Below are positions 16,635 through 25,185 of a DNA stretch of 33,661 bases, piece by piece. Each line of letters opens with the position of its first letter. Within the stretch, counting starts at the first letter, position 1. Source of the DNA: Gammaproteobacteria bacterium UBA7376 (lineage in GTDB: Bacteria > Pseudomonadota > Gammaproteobacteria > Pseudomonadales > Azotimanducaceae); the NCBI GenBank assembly GCA_002470275.1, contig DKNY01000023.1, positions 1-33,661 on the forward strand. The letters are read 5' to 3'. Both the position numbers and the translations under genes were made by a program. The notes beneath the pieces are model-generated. The model worked only from the letters and a program-made list of their open reading frames with translations. It was not told the DNA's origin and searched no databases.

Positions 16635-17423
16635 ATGAAGATACAAGACTTTCATATCCGCAAAAGCGCCAAGGAGAAAATCTCCATGGTGACCTGTTAC
16701 GACTACTGGTCGGCGCAGATCATCAATGCAACGGACGTTGATACGCTGTTGGTTGGCGACAGCTTGGCCATGGTCATGCATGGTTATCCGAGTACCGTGC
16801 ATGCAACGGTGTCCATGATGGCCACTCACATTGCGGCGGTTAGGCGCGGAGCGCCAGACAAGTTCATCGTGGGCGACATGCCCTTCCTCGCTGCTCGTAA
16901 ATCCCAGAACGAAGTGTTGGATAGCGTGGCAGAGCTGATGCAGGCCGGCGCTAACGCGGTGAAGATTGAGGGCGCAGCCGGCCAGCTCAATACCATGGAA
17001 TATATTGTGGAATCTGGGGTTCCGGTCATGGGACACCTGGGTCTGACGCCCCAATCCGTAGAGAGTCTGGGCGGTCATCGGGTTCAGGGCCGGCTTCAGG
17101 ATGATGCCGAGCGTATTTATAAAGATGCCCAGGCGCTGCAGAGCGTGGGGTGCTTCGCCCTGGTGCTGGAATGTATACCCCAAGGCCTGGGTCGTCAGAT
17201 AAGCGCTTCGCTGGATATTCCAACCATCGGCATCGGCGCCGGTAGCTACACCGACGGCCAGGTGTTGGTGTTGCAAGACTTACTCGGCATGCAGGCGAAC
17301 TTCAAGCCGCGTTTTCTTCGTCACTTTATGGACGGCCAGGGCCAAGTGTCTCGTGCGATCAATGGTTACCATGCCGAGGTCACCTCTGGGCGCTTTCCAA
17401 ACTGTGAAGAAGTCTATAAATGA
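16635..17423 (+). CDS. panB: 3-methyl-2-oxobutanoate hydroxymethyltransferase
   Basis: First enzyme of pantothenate synthesis: it adds a hydroxymethyl group from 5,10-methylene-tetrahydrofolate to 2-oxoisovalerate to give ketopantoate. At 262 residues it is the usual length. The Mg2+ ligands are D42 (VGDSLAMV), D81 (GDMPF) and E112 (KIEG), and the catalytic glutamate is E179 (LVLECIP). GHLGLTPQS and IGIGAGSYTDGQVLVLQDLLG are also diagnostic. ATG is preceded by GGGAGG with 5-bp spacing. The stop overlaps the panC start as ATGA. Confidence 0.96.
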   Translation: MKIQDFHIRKSAKEKISMVTCYDYWSAQIINATDVDTLLVGDSLAMVMHGYPSTVHATVSMMATHIAAVRRGAPDKFIVGDMPFLAARKSQNEVLDSVAELMQAGANAVKIEGAAGQLNTMEYIVESGVPVMGHLGLTPQSVESLGGHRVQGRLQDDAERIYKDAQALQSVGCFALVLECIPQGLGRQISASLDIPTIGIGAGSYTDGQVLVLQDLLGMQANFKPRFLRHFMDGQGQVSRAINGYHAEVTSGRFPNCEEVYK

Positions 17424-18232
17424 ATGCCCAGGTCATCCAAGGCCTTCAGCGCTGGCGGACGATCAGATCAACACTCAGCGGCAGCATAGGCTTTGTGCCA
17501 ACCATGGGTGCGCTGCATGAGGGCCATTTGGCCCTGCTGAAAAGAAGCGTTAGTGAGAACGATGCGACGGTGCTTTCCATTTTTGTCAACGCGACTCAGT
17601 TCAATGACAGGGCCGACCTAGATCGCTATCCCCGCAGCCTGGAGCAAGACATCGCCCATGCTCAGAGGTGCGGCGTGGATTTTATTTTGCTGCCGGACCA
17701 TGCTGAGCTGTACCCAGATGATTATCGGTACCGAGTGGCCGAGGGCGAATTATCCCTGGCGCTTTGTGGTGCGGACCGCCCCGGTCACTTCGATGGTGTT
17801 TTGACCGTGGTCATGAAGTTGATCAATCTCGTGCGTCCGAGCACCGCCTACTTTGGGCTAAAAGATTATCAGCAGTACCGGTTGATAAAGGGTATGTGCG
17901 AGAGCTTTTTTATGGAGACGGCCATTGTGGGCTGCGAGACCGTGAGAGAGCAGGATGGCCTCGCCATGTCCTCAAGAAATCGAAGATTAGACGCAGATGC
18001 ACGAGCGAAAGCCGGTCGCTTATCTGGCCTGCTTCGGGAGGCGCGCACAGATGAAGCCGCGAAGGCGGCCCTGACCGCAGCGGATATGCAGGTGGGATAC
18101 GTGCAAACGCTGGAAGGCCGACGCTGTGCGGCGGTGACCCTGGAAAGCTGCGACGGCGCGGTGCGTCTTATCGACAACGTGATCGTCGACTCAGTGGATA
18201 CATCTGAAATGCCAGGCGGGGAGAGCCGATGA
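17420..18232 (+). CDS. panC: Pantoate--beta-alanine ligase
   Basis: ATP-dependent ligase that joins pantoate and beta-alanine to form pantothenate, through a pantoyl-adenylate. It is 270 residues. Motifs are the HIGH-like PTMGALHEGH at about 27-36, FVNATQF (usually FVNPTQF), GHFDGVLTVV, AYFGLKDYQQ (usually FGxKDxQQ) and the KMSKS-type loop DGLAMSSRNRRL. All substrate and ATP residues seem present, so it should be active. It overlaps panB by 4 bp and coaX by 4 bp (ATGA both times), giving a three-gene translationally coupled unit. Confidence 0.96.
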   Translation: MNAQVIQGLQRWRTIRSTLSGSIGFVPTMGALHEGHLALLKRSVSENDATVLSIFVNATQFNDRADLDRYPRSLEQDIAHAQRCGVDFILLPDHAELYPDDYRYRVAEGELSLALCGADRPGHFDGVLTVVMKLINLVRPSTAYFGLKDYQQYRLIKGMCESFFMETAIVGCETVREQDGLAMSSRNRRLDADARAKAGRLSGLLREARTDEAAKAALTAADMQVGYVQTLEGRRCAAVTLESCDGAVRLIDNVIVDSVDTSEMPGGESR

Positions 18233-19008
18233 TTCTTTTGCTAGATGTGGGCAATACCCAGATTTTTTGCGGTGTTTTTGACCAAGCGCAACTGGTGACC
18301 CAGTTTCGATACGCGTCCACGGCCCGGGAGTCTTCTGACGAAATCGGTGTTTTTGTACGCGGGGCTCTGCGCGAAAATGGCGTTGCGCCTGAGGGCATTG
18401 ATTTGATCGGCATCTCCTCGGTGGTGCCGGAGCTTAATTATTCTTTACGTGCCTGCTGTCAGAAATATTTTAATCTGGAACCGATGGTGATGCGGCCGGG
18501 GCTCAAAACAGGCCTGAAGATCGCCTACAAGGACCCGAAGGAAGTGGGCAGTGATCGCATCGCTGACGCCATGGGGGCAGTGAAGCTTTTCCCGGACCGC
18601 AATTTAATTGTGGTCGACTTCGGAACTGCAACCACGGTCTGCGCAATCACAAAGGAGCGAGCCTTCCTCGGTGGGAACATCATGCCGGGTGTGCGTCTGG
18701 CTATGGAAACGCTGGAAGCGAAGACAGCCAAGCTACCCTCCGTGGAAATTAAACCGTCGAGGACAGCGATCGGTAAAACCACCATCGAGAGCATTCAGAG
18801 TGGGCTGTATTGGAGCAACGTAGGCATGGTTCGGGAGTTGGTTACGCGGATTACTGATGAGGCTTTTCAGGACGAAGCGCCCTTGGTCATCGCCACCGGG
18901 GGATTTTCCAGCCTCTTTCACCGTGAGAATCTCTTTGATCATGTGGTATCAGACCTGATATTTACCGGGCTGATTGAGGCGCTACGGTTGAACGGCTACC
19001 TGGATTGA
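18229..19008 (+). CDS. coaX: Type III pantothenate kinase
   Basis: Phosphorylates pantothenate, the committing step of coenzyme A synthesis. Type III enzymes (CoaX) are unrelated to E. coli CoaA and not inhibited by CoA. It is 259 residues with an ASKHA fold: DVGNTQIFCG (phosphate 1 loop, D6) at the N-terminus, then PGLKTGL, the pantothenate-binding EVGSDRIADAMGAV, VDFGTATTVC (phosphate 2), GGNIMPGV, and a C-terminal VIATGGFSSLF (adenosine motif). All blocks are present and the gene is intact. Its start overlaps the panC stop by 4 bp. Being joined to panBC puts pantothenate making and its first use in one operon. Confidence 0.95.
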   Translation: MILLLDVGNTQIFCGVFDQAQLVTQFRYASTARESSDEIGVFVRGALRENGVAPEGIDLIGISSVVPELNYSLRACCQKYFNLEPMVMRPGLKTGLKIAYKDPKEVGSDRIADAMGAVKLFPDRNLIVVDFGTATTVCAITKERAFLGGNIMPGVRLAMETLEAKTAKLPSVEIKPSRTAIGKTTIESIQSGLYWSNVGMVRELVTRITDEAFQDEAPLVIATGGFSSLFHRENLFDHVVSDLIFTGLIEALRLNGYLD

Positions 19009-19035
19009 GCCTCTGGAGCGTTACTTGGATACACC

Positions 19036-20478
19036 ATGCCAACGATAAATAGCCCAATGTCTTACCCAATTGGTCTATTAGGCAGAAGACGGGTTCTGTC
19101 GGGGCTGTTACTGCTCGTGAGCCTTCTGGTCACGGCGGCACCGGTTAACGTGGCCGCCTTACCGTTGGCGGTGCCCGCCGAGGACAGCACCACCCAGCCT
19201 CTGCCCAGCCTTGCCGGGATGTTAGCGCGAGTGAACCCAGCCGTGGTCAATATCGCGACGCGATCTACGGTGCAGGAGCGAAATCGCCTGCTGGAGGACC
19301 CTTTTTTCAGGCGCTTTTTTAATATTCCCGAGGGACGACGGCGCTATCGCCGCACTCAGAGTGCCGGCTCCGGGGTGGTCATCGATGCCGAGCTTGGCTA
19401 TATCGTTACCAACAACCACGTAGTTCAAGGTGCCGACGAAATCAGCGTAGGCCTTGCGGATGGTCGAAACCTCAAGGCTGAGCTGTTGGGGTTGGACCCC
19501 CAGGTGGATTTGGCGCTGCTTAGGGTGGAAGCTGATGAACTGGTGGCCATCACCTATGCCGACAGCGGGGCACTTCGGGTGGGTGATTTCGTGGTAGCCA
19601 TCGGCAACCCCTTTGGACTCAATCAGACCGTGACCAGCGGCATTGTGAGCGCTCTGGGGAGAAGCGGATTGGGCATCGAGGGGTTCGAGGACTTCATTCA
19701 AACTGACGCGCCGATCAATCCAGGCAACTCCGGCGGGGCGCTGGTGGATTTGAGCGGCAAACTGGTAGGGATCAATACCGCTATCTTTGCGCCCAGTGGC
19801 GGCAATATCGGCATTGGTTTCGCCATCCCATCGAATATGGTGCGCGCGGTTGCCGAGCAGCTCATCGCCAAGGGCGAGGTCAATCGAGGCTTTGTGGGTG
19901 CCGTAGTGCAGCCTCTCAATCGGGAGCTGGCCGAGGCTTTCGGGGTGTTGACGGATATTGGAGCACCTCGGGGCGTTGTGGTGGTGGATGTAGAGGCTGG
20001 AAGCTCAGCGGAAAAAGCGGGGCTGCTGCCTGGAGATGTCATCACGAGTATGGGTCAAAAGAGTATCTCCACCGTTGCAGATTTCTCCAGCCAAGCGGCG
20101 ATCATGTTTATCGGGGACGAGTTCGACGTAAGCTACATTCGCCGGGGGGAGCGGCGCACGACGGTGCTCCGCATTGAGGCGGATGCCCAGGAGGCCCTGG
20201 CGGGCCAGCGGCTATCGCCCTGGCTTCGTGGGGTTCAGCTACAGAATCTAAGGAACCCCGACGACGCCAGCGGAGGGGCTGGCGTGGTGGCCACGGAGGT
20301 CAGCAGTGGCAGTCTTGCTTACAGAGCCGGCCTGCGGCCTGGCGATGTCATCGTGGCTGCCGACCGTCGCTCGGTGGCAAATATTGCGGCTCTTCGCGAC
20401 GTGCTGCGCCAGTCCCAGCGCCAGCTCCTGTTGCGAATTTTTCGCAATGGCCGTTTTTACTATGTGGTGATCCGCTAG
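19036..20478 (+). CDS. degQ: HtrA/DegQ-family periplasmic serine protease
   Basis: Trypsin-like protease/chaperone with two PDZ domains, 480 residues. An N-terminal hydrophobic segment (about 19-36) exports it, by cleavage or as an anchor. The catalytic triad is H128 (TNNHVV), D158 (VDLALLR) and S232 (GNSGGAL). PDZ1 starts near 285 (RGFVGAVVQPL) with the GLLPGDVI loop, and PDZ2 near 395 ends at the C-terminus with GLRPGDVI. The region between export segment and protease domain is short, without the long Gln-rich loop of DegP, so it is DegQ/AlgW-like. It lies 27 bp after coaX, and its ribosome site is poor. An ATG at 19057 is an alternative start. Two PDZ domains argue against DegS. It is convergent with the alcohol dehydrogenase. 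Confidence 0.92.
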   Translation: MPTINSPMSYPIGLLGRRRVLSGLLLLVSLLVTAAPVNVAALPLAVPAEDSTTQPLPSLAGMLARVNPAVVNIATRSTVQERNRLLEDPFFRRFFNIPEGRRRYRRTQSAGSGVVIDAELGYIVTNNHVVQGADEISVGLADGRNLKAELLGLDPQVDLALLRVEADELVAITYADSGALRVGDFVVAIGNPFGLNQTVTSGIVSALGRSGLGIEGFEDFIQTDAPINPGNSGGALVDLSGKLVGINTAIFAPSGGNIGIGFAIPSNMVRAVAEQLIAKGEVNRGFVGAVVQPLNRELAEAFGVLTDIGAPRGVVVVDVEAGSSAEKAGLLPGDVITSMGQKSISTVADFSSQAAIMFIGDEFDVSYIRRGERRTTVLRIEADAQEALAGQRLSPWLRGVQLQNLRNPDDASGGAGVVATEVSSGSLAYRAGLRPGDVIVAADRRSVANIAALRDVLRQSQRQLLLRIFRNGRFYYVVIR

Positions 20479-20489
20479 CCCTTGCTAGT
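20474..20489. terminator. Hairpin at degQ / alcohol dehydrogenase convergent ends
   Basis: A six-pair stem (GCTAGC 20474-20479 with GCTAGT 20484-20489, one G-U pair on the plus RNA) and a CCTT loop. Both stop codons (20476-20478 plus, 20485-20487 minus) lie inside the arms. There is no T-run. It may mark 3' ends for both transcripts. Confidence 0.35.
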
Positions 20490-21567
20490 CGAACATAATC
20501 ACGCTGCGTGCCACCTCACCGGTTTTGAGTGCCTCTAGGCCCTCGTTGACATCTTCAAGGCGAATCCGCTTGGAGATCAGCTCATCAAGGTGCAATCGAC
20601 CCTGCAGGTATAGGTCGACAAATCGAGGCATGTCGACGCGAAATCGGTTGGAGCCCATGTTTGAGCCCTGCATCTTGCGCTCCATCAAAAATTCCGGGCC
20701 GTGTATTTCCACCTGAGTGCCCACTGGGATCATGCCAATGATGGTTGCCGTGCCGCCAAAGCCAAGCATTTTGAACGCCTGCTGCGCCGTCTTGGCCAAG
20801 CCGATGGCCTCGAAGGAATAGTGCACGCCCCCGGAGGTCAGTGCTCGAACGGTCTTCACCGCATCAACCTCGCTGGCATTGACAACGTCCGTGGCACCGA
20901 ATTTGCGTGCAAGCTCAAGCTTACTGGCGACCATATCGATGGCGATGATTCGAGCGGCACCGGCTAGATGCGCGCCATTGATCGCAGAGAGACCGACGCC
21001 GCCGCAGCCAATAACGGCCACCGTGCTGCCCGGTTCGACCTTAGCCGTATGGATCACCGCGCCTACCCCGGTCGTTACACCACAGCCAATTAGCGCTGCA
21101 ATATCCAGGGGCATATCGTCACGAATCTTGGCCACCGTATGTTCGTGCACCAGCATGTATTCTGCGAAGGAGGAAAGATTGAGGAACTGGGAAATTTGCT
21201 CGCCGCTCTTGGCAAGGCGACTGGGCTCTTCTTCAGGGCGCTGCAGCTCCGGTTCGTTGCAGAGCGACATATGCCCGGTGAGGCAGTGTTCGCAATGACC
21301 GCAAAAGGCGGATAAGCAGGTAATCACATGGTCACCGGGCTTCACGTAGGTCACATCCGAGCCCACAGCCTCGACGACGCCAGCAGACTCATGGCCAAGA
21401 ATGGCCGGGAGCATATGGGGGTAGGAACCGTCCTGAAAATGAAGGTCCGAATGACAGACGCCTGCGGCCACGGTCCTGATCAAAACCTCACGGGGAGCTG
21501 GGTCGCCATGCTGAACGTCCTCGATTTCAAGCGGTTTGTTTATTTCTCTGAGAACGGCAGCCTTCAT
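20485..21567 (-). CDS. Zinc-dependent alcohol dehydrogenase
   Basis: Medium-chain zinc alcohol dehydrogenase, 360 residues from the ATG at 21567 (MKAAVLREINKPLEIED), which has AGGGG about 7 bp upstream on its strand. Catalytic zinc ligands are C38 (GVCHSD) and H59 (GHESAG). The four structural zinc cysteines are C89, C92, C95 and C103 (CGHCEHCLTGHMSLC). The NAD-binding Rossmann motif is in VAVIGCGGVGLSAI, followed by an aspartate (AIDMVASK) that favours NAD over NADP. It resembles class III and NDMA-dependent alcohol dehydrogenases. The substrate is not fixed by sequence: a primary alcohol or aldehyde adduct is likely. It is divergent from folK with 173 bp between. Confidence 0.92.
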   Translation of the reverse strand: MKAAVLREINKPLEIEDVQHGDPAPREVLIRTVAAGVCHSDLHFQDGSYPHMLPAILGHESAGVVEAVGSDVTYVKPGDHVITCLSAFCGHCEHCLTGHMSLCNEPELQRPEEEPSRLAKSGEQISQFLNLSSFAEYMLVHEHTVAKIRDDMPLDIAALIGCGVTTGVGAVIHTAKVEPGSTVAVIGCGGVGLSAINGAHLAGAARIIAIDMVASKLELARKFGATDVVNASEVDAVKTVRALTSGGVHYSFEAIGLAKTAQQAFKMLGFGGTATIIGMIPVGTQVEIHGPEFLMERKMQGSNMGSNRFRVDMPRFVDLYLQGRLHLDELISKRIRLEDVNEGLEALKTGEVARSVIMFD

Positions 21568-21740
21568 AGTGATCCCCTTGCGTAAAGTTTGGTGATGTTG
21601 CCAAAGGACTCTCATGATTACTACCGCGATAATCGCTCGTGCGCCGATCACCTGCTGTTATCATTGTAAATGGGTCGGATACTTTCAGAGACGCGACAGG
21701 GCAAGTTGACCTGCCCGCAAACGGTGAGATATATCAAAAC

Positions 21741-22262
21741 ATGGTGTTAGTTGGGTTGGGTTCAAATCAGGGAGAATCAACGGAGATTGTCATCGCCGCG
21801 ATGCACGCGCTCGCGCGGCTGGCCCAGCCAGGAAGTGTCCGCAGCTCCTCTTTGTGGCGGACATCGCCGGTGAACTGCCCTCCGGAATCAGGAGATTTCA
21901 TCAACGCTGCCGTGGTTTTTGATGCGCTCCCTGATCTGACCCCTGAAATGTTGTTGTCTCGTCTTAAAACCCTTGAGCGAGAGTTTGGTCGTGCTGAGCG
22001 CTATCAGCGTAATGCGCCGAGAGAGCTAGACCTAGATCTTTTGCTCTTCGGCAGCGAGAGGCGTCAAAGCGAGCATTTTACATTGCCGCATCCGCGAGCC
22101 ACGGATCGACTATTTGTGTTAAAACCGGCCTCCCAGCTTATCCCTCACACGGTATGGCCTGGGCTTGGTCAATCCATCCAACAACTATTGGAAAGTCTCG
22201 AGACCGATGAAGTGGTTTATGCGCTTAGCGAGCAGCCTCCTTATTTTGGCGGCCAGTCATAG
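21741..22262 (+). CDS. folK: 2-amino-4-hydroxy-6-hydroxymethyldihydropteridine pyrophosphokinase
   Basis: HPPK transfers pyrophosphate from ATP to 6-hydroxymethyl-dihydropterin, the step before dihydropteroate synthase in folate synthesis. It is 173 residues from ATG 21741, starting right at the family N-terminus (VLVGLGSNQGES). Other motifs: SSLWRTSPVNCPPESGDFINAAV and the ATP/Mg signature RYQRNAPRELDLDLLLFG, with LPHPRATDRLFVLKPA. The open frame extends 34 codons upstream, but those residues do not belong to the family. The ribosome site is weak (GGTGAG about 13 bp upstream). Its last 56 bp overlap the next gene in a different frame. Confidence 0.92.
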   Translation: MVLVGLGSNQGESTEIVIAAMHALARLAQPGSVRSSSLWRTSPVNCPPESGDFINAAVVFDALPDLTPEMLLSRLKTLEREFGRAERYQRNAPRELDLDLLLFGSERRQSEHFTLPHPRATDRLFVLKPASQLIPHTVWPGLGQSIQQLLESLETDEVVYALSEQPPYFGGQS

Positions 22263-23121
22263 TTCCTACGTCTATGGCTATCAGAATGATCTGCACCAGC
22301 AGCTGACCTTTCTCGCTGCCAAGCAGATTAGTCGCTGTGATGCGATGCTGCCGGCTGATCAACGCGTCGGGCTTTCTGCCCTGGACGCACGCTACATTGT
22401 GCGCGCTAACCTCTCACAGGCTAAGAGCAACTTTTTCGTCAAAATGTTTCGCTGGAACTACCTGAATCACCAGCAGGATAAAACCGATGCAGTCCTCGGG
22501 ATCATAGATACACGGTTTAACAATCACTTTTCTCGCCTGCTAGAGGATCATGCAGAGGCAGACAATCGACAGGATAGGCTCAAGGCCTTTGGTAGCCTGA
22601 TAAGCTACATTCAGGAAGTCAGTTCGCCAGCCCACGTGGTGCCGGTTTTTACCAGCCGCTGGTGGCGCCTCTCCTTTGTTGACCGCTTTGATCGCTTCCC
22701 GGTGGATGTGGATCGAATAGAACGCGCGCTCACGACTGTCTGTTCTGAACTGATGGCGCAAGGGATTGAGCAGGATGGGCAGAGTTTTAAAGCCGGGATC
22801 AACCGGCTGCTGCACGATACCGCGACACAGACGCTTAGAGAGGTAAGAGCACCCATCGACGGTATGCCCGCATCCTGGACGGCATTCTGGGAGCCGGCGA
22901 CGGATGCCCAGGGATTTGGCAACTATGGCGTTGCGGGCAACAATTTCGGCGAGCGAACGCGCTTTTCATGCCAAAGTGAACTACCGGGAGAGGATGAGCC
23001 GCGCCGATGTTTGCTTCTAGAGAATGATCCCCTTTATCAGGATTTTGCCCATCGGCAGCACCTCAGCGCAGTAAGGGCGACCATGAAAGCAATCTTGATG
23101 ATGCCACGCGGTGGCGCGTGA
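22207..23121 (+). CDS. Secreted protein, possible phospholipase C/P1 nuclease-like fold
   Basis: A 304-residue exported protein with a clear signal peptide (MKWFMRLASSLLILAASHSSYVYG). I do not firmly recognise the family. The mature start YQNDLHQQLTFLAAKQ with H30, the cluster H107/H115, and ISYIQEVSSPAHVVPVF (E137, H143) resemble the helical zinc phospholipase C / S1-P1 nuclease fold, where a histidine in a P/A-H-V turn binds zinc. Several canonical ligands could not be matched. A cysteine pair near 258 and 270 may form a disulfide. The start at 22207 gives the signal peptide and overlaps folK by 56 bp. The stop overlaps the next start as GTGA. Confidence 0.6.
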   Translation: MKWFMRLASSLLILAASHSSYVYGYQNDLHQQLTFLAAKQISRCDAMLPADQRVGLSALDARYIVRANLSQAKSNFFVKMFRWNYLNHQQDKTDAVLGIIDTRFNNHFSRLLEDHAEADNRQDRLKAFGSLISYIQEVSSPAHVVPVFTSRWWRLSFVDRFDRFPVDVDRIERALTTVCSELMAQGIEQDGQSFKAGINRLLHDTATQTLREVRAPIDGMPASWTAFWEPATDAQGFGNYGVAGNNFGERTRFSCQSELPGEDEPRRCLLLENDPLYQDFAHRQHLSAVRATMKAILMMPRGGA

Positions 23122-24074
23122 CTGAGGGGGGCCCTGCGCCTCAGCGCCTGCATCTCGGCATTACCCCTTGGCAGCTCGTCGGCGCTACCGCTCAAAGCAT
23201 TGGCGAGCAGGCGAGCTTTGCGGAGCAGCTTGGCTACCACTCCTTCTGGCTGCCGGAAAACCATTTCGCGCCACACGCCTTGCCTGACCCGTTGATGATG
23301 CTTACTGCGGCGGCCGGGGTGACCCAGCGCATTCGCCTGGGCACGACGTCTTTTTTGATCACGCTGCGCAATCCGCTGCAGGCTGCAGAGCAGGTGGCCG
23401 TGCTGGATCAGCTTAGTGAGGGCCGAGTCCTTCTGGGTATGGGCCGGGGCTATGCGCCCCAAATGCTGCAGGCTTTTCAGGTGCCTATCAAAGAGAAGCG
23501 GCGCATTTTTGCGTGGACTTTGGAGTTGATGCAGCGGGCTTGGGCTGGCGAAGCCATCTCCTTGGACGGGGACCCTGCCCACGCAGTTGCCGTTCATCCG
23601 CTGCCGGTGCAGCGCCCCCATCCGCCCCTGTGGGTTGCCGCCTTTGGACCCAAGGCCCTAGCCCAGGCGGGAACCCTGGGGCTACCGTATTTGAGTTCCC
23701 CGATGGAGAGCTTGGGCACCCTGGTAGGTAATTACGACGTTCACGCGGCAGCAGCGCAGGCGGCAGGGCACCAAAGGTCTTCTACCGTGCCCCTGATGCG
23801 CACAATATTTGTGGGTGAGGATCCGGCACAGGTAGCGAATCTTCGCCAACGCATGCAGGCGGAGTATGAGAATACTCGCTTGCTGCCGGGCGAGACGCTG
23901 GATGACTGGGCGTTAATTGGTGACCCCGAATTCGTTCGCGAGGGGGTTGCAAGGTATCGCGAAAGGCTGGGCATGACCCATCTGATTGCCACACGCCTGC
24001 GCCTACCGGGTGTGGATGCGCCCGCGCACCGACGTAGCGCCACCTTGCTGGCTGAAACCTTGGTCGATCGGTAA
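23118..24074 (+). CDS. LLM class flavin-dependent oxidoreductase
   Basis: Luciferase-like monooxygenase superfamily protein, 318 residues, a TIM-barrel enzyme that uses reduced FMN or F420. Family features: LGYHSFWLPENHF near 38-50, the segment TQRIRLGTTSFLITLRNPLQAAEQVAVLDQLSEGRVLLGMGRGY (about 69-112), and RPHPPLWVAAFGPKALAQAGTLGL in the second half. The start is GTG at 23118, which overlaps the previous stop as GTGA; no good ATG lies nearby. Substrate and flavin donor cannot be told. Proteobacterial members mostly use FMNH2 from a separate reductase. It is transcribed with folK and the secreted protein. Confidence 0.85.
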   Translation: MTEGGPAPQRLHLGITPWQLVGATAQSIGEQASFAEQLGYHSFWLPENHFAPHALPDPLMMLTAAAGVTQRIRLGTTSFLITLRNPLQAAEQVAVLDQLSEGRVLLGMGRGYAPQMLQAFQVPIKEKRRIFAWTLELMQRAWAGEAISLDGDPAHAVAVHPLPVQRPHPPLWVAAFGPKALAQAGTLGLPYLSSPMESLGTLVGNYDVHAAAAQAAGHQRSSTVPLMRTIFVGEDPAQVANLRQRMQAEYENTRLLPGETLDDWALIGDPEFVREGVARYRERLGMTHLIATRLRLPGVDAPAHRRSATLLAETLVDR

Positions 24075-24132
24075 TATGTGCGGCCAGAGTTAGGCTTACC
24101 GAAGGCGAAAAGGATATTCCAGGGGAGACTGC

Positions 24133-25131
24133 ATGGGTTATCGAATTTTATGGCCCGCCATGCGCTGGCCTGAAGGACGACACATAGAAGAACAAAGCAT
24201 CGCCGGCCATCAGGCAGAGTTTTGTGAGCGCTTCACGGAGGTAACGGAGGACCAGTGGGCGAACTGCGATGCCGTTGTGAGCGTTAACGATATCCCGGAA
24301 GAATATCGGCAGCAGATGGCCAAGTGCCGCATTTTCCTGACTCCCAAGGTGGGGTTCGACAACATTGACGGAGCCGCCTGGGGGGAACGGGGTGTGCCGC
24401 TGTGCAACGTGCCCGATTACGGTACCCAAGAAGTGGCTGACCACGCTATCGCGCTGATGCTTTCCCTTATGAAGGGGATTACCTTTCACACCAGAGAGTT
24501 AAAACAGGACCCCAGGGGGCGATGGCGTCCGGCACTGAATCCCTTCGGCAAGCGTCTTTCGACCTGCACGTTTGGGGTGGTTGGGCTCGGTCGCATCGGC
24601 ACCGCTGCAGCGCTTCGTGCCAAAGCCTTTGGGATGGATGTGGTGATGTTTGATCCCCATCGAGAGAGCGGGGCGGAACTCTCTATCGGTATTCGGCGGG
24701 TAGACGCCCTGGGCGAACTCTTCGCCCAAAGCGATGTGGTTAGCCTGCATGCGCCGCTCTCCAAAAGCACCGAAAAGATGATCAACCTAGAGATATTGGC
24801 CCAATCCAAAGCCGGGCTGATTTTAATTAATACGGCACGAGGCCCCATCATTGATCTGGATGCGCTGCATCACGCGATGAAAGAGGAGATGATTCAAGCC
24901 TGTGGCGTAGATGTGCTTCCCGAAGAGCCAGCCAATCCAAATCACCCCTTGATTAGGGCGTGGGCCGACGGAGATGAGTGGATAGATCATCGACTTTTGA
25001 TCACGCCTCATTCTGCTTTCTTTACCCCAGAAAGTGTCTACGATATGCGCTTCAAGGGTGGCAAAACGATCCTGAATTACCTCGACAAGGGGATTTTGGA
25101 TAACTGCGTCAACCAACACTGGCTGACCTAG
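24133..25131 (+). CDS. CtBP-like D-isomer-specific 2-hydroxyacid dehydrogenase
   Basis: NAD-dependent D-2-hydroxyacid dehydrogenase, 332 residues. It resembles the C-terminal-binding-protein group. The N-terminal catalytic half has LTPKVGFDNIDGAAWGERGVPLCNVPDYGTQEVADHAIAL. The Rossmann motif is FGVVGLGRIGTAAALRAKAFGMDVVMFDPH. Catalytic residues are the arginine in NTARGPIID, the glutamate in DVLPEEP and the histidine in ITPHSAF. The gene is intact with an AGGGGAG ribosome site about 6 bp before ATG. It could act on a 2-hydroxy/2-oxo acid such as glyoxylate, hydroxypyruvate or a branched acid; the exact one is not visible. It lies 58 bp after the LLM gene and 54 bp before yhhQ. Confidence 0.88.
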   Translation: MGYRILWPAMRWPEGRHIEEQSIAGHQAEFCERFTEVTEDQWANCDAVVSVNDIPEEYRQQMAKCRIFLTPKVGFDNIDGAAWGERGVPLCNVPDYGTQEVADHAIALMLSLMKGITFHTRELKQDPRGRWRPALNPFGKRLSTCTFGVVGLGRIGTAAALRAKAFGMDVVMFDPHRESGAELSIGIRRVDALGELFAQSDVVSLHAPLSKSTEKMINLEILAQSKAGLILINTARGPIIDLDALHHAMKEEMIQACGVDVLPEEPANPNHPLIRAWADGDEWIDHRLLITPHSAFFTPESVYDMRFKGGKTILNYLDKGILDNCVNQHWLT

Positions 25132-25185
25132 CATCGCGCTTTCGTCATCAAAAAAACAAAGGGCCCGAGCGCCTAGGGGCTTAGC

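Noticed and set aside
16359..17276. A 305-codon open frame on the minus strand covering panB and its upstream region
   Set aside because: It is antisense to an unmistakable panB, has no ribosome site or recognisable domain, and is rich in His and Gln as expected from reading a GC-rich gene backwards.
25161..25185. A preQ1-type riboswitch before yhhQ
   Set aside because: A short GC-rich leader is present, but no recognisable preQ1 aptamer core could be seen. The AGGGG is better read as the ribosome site.
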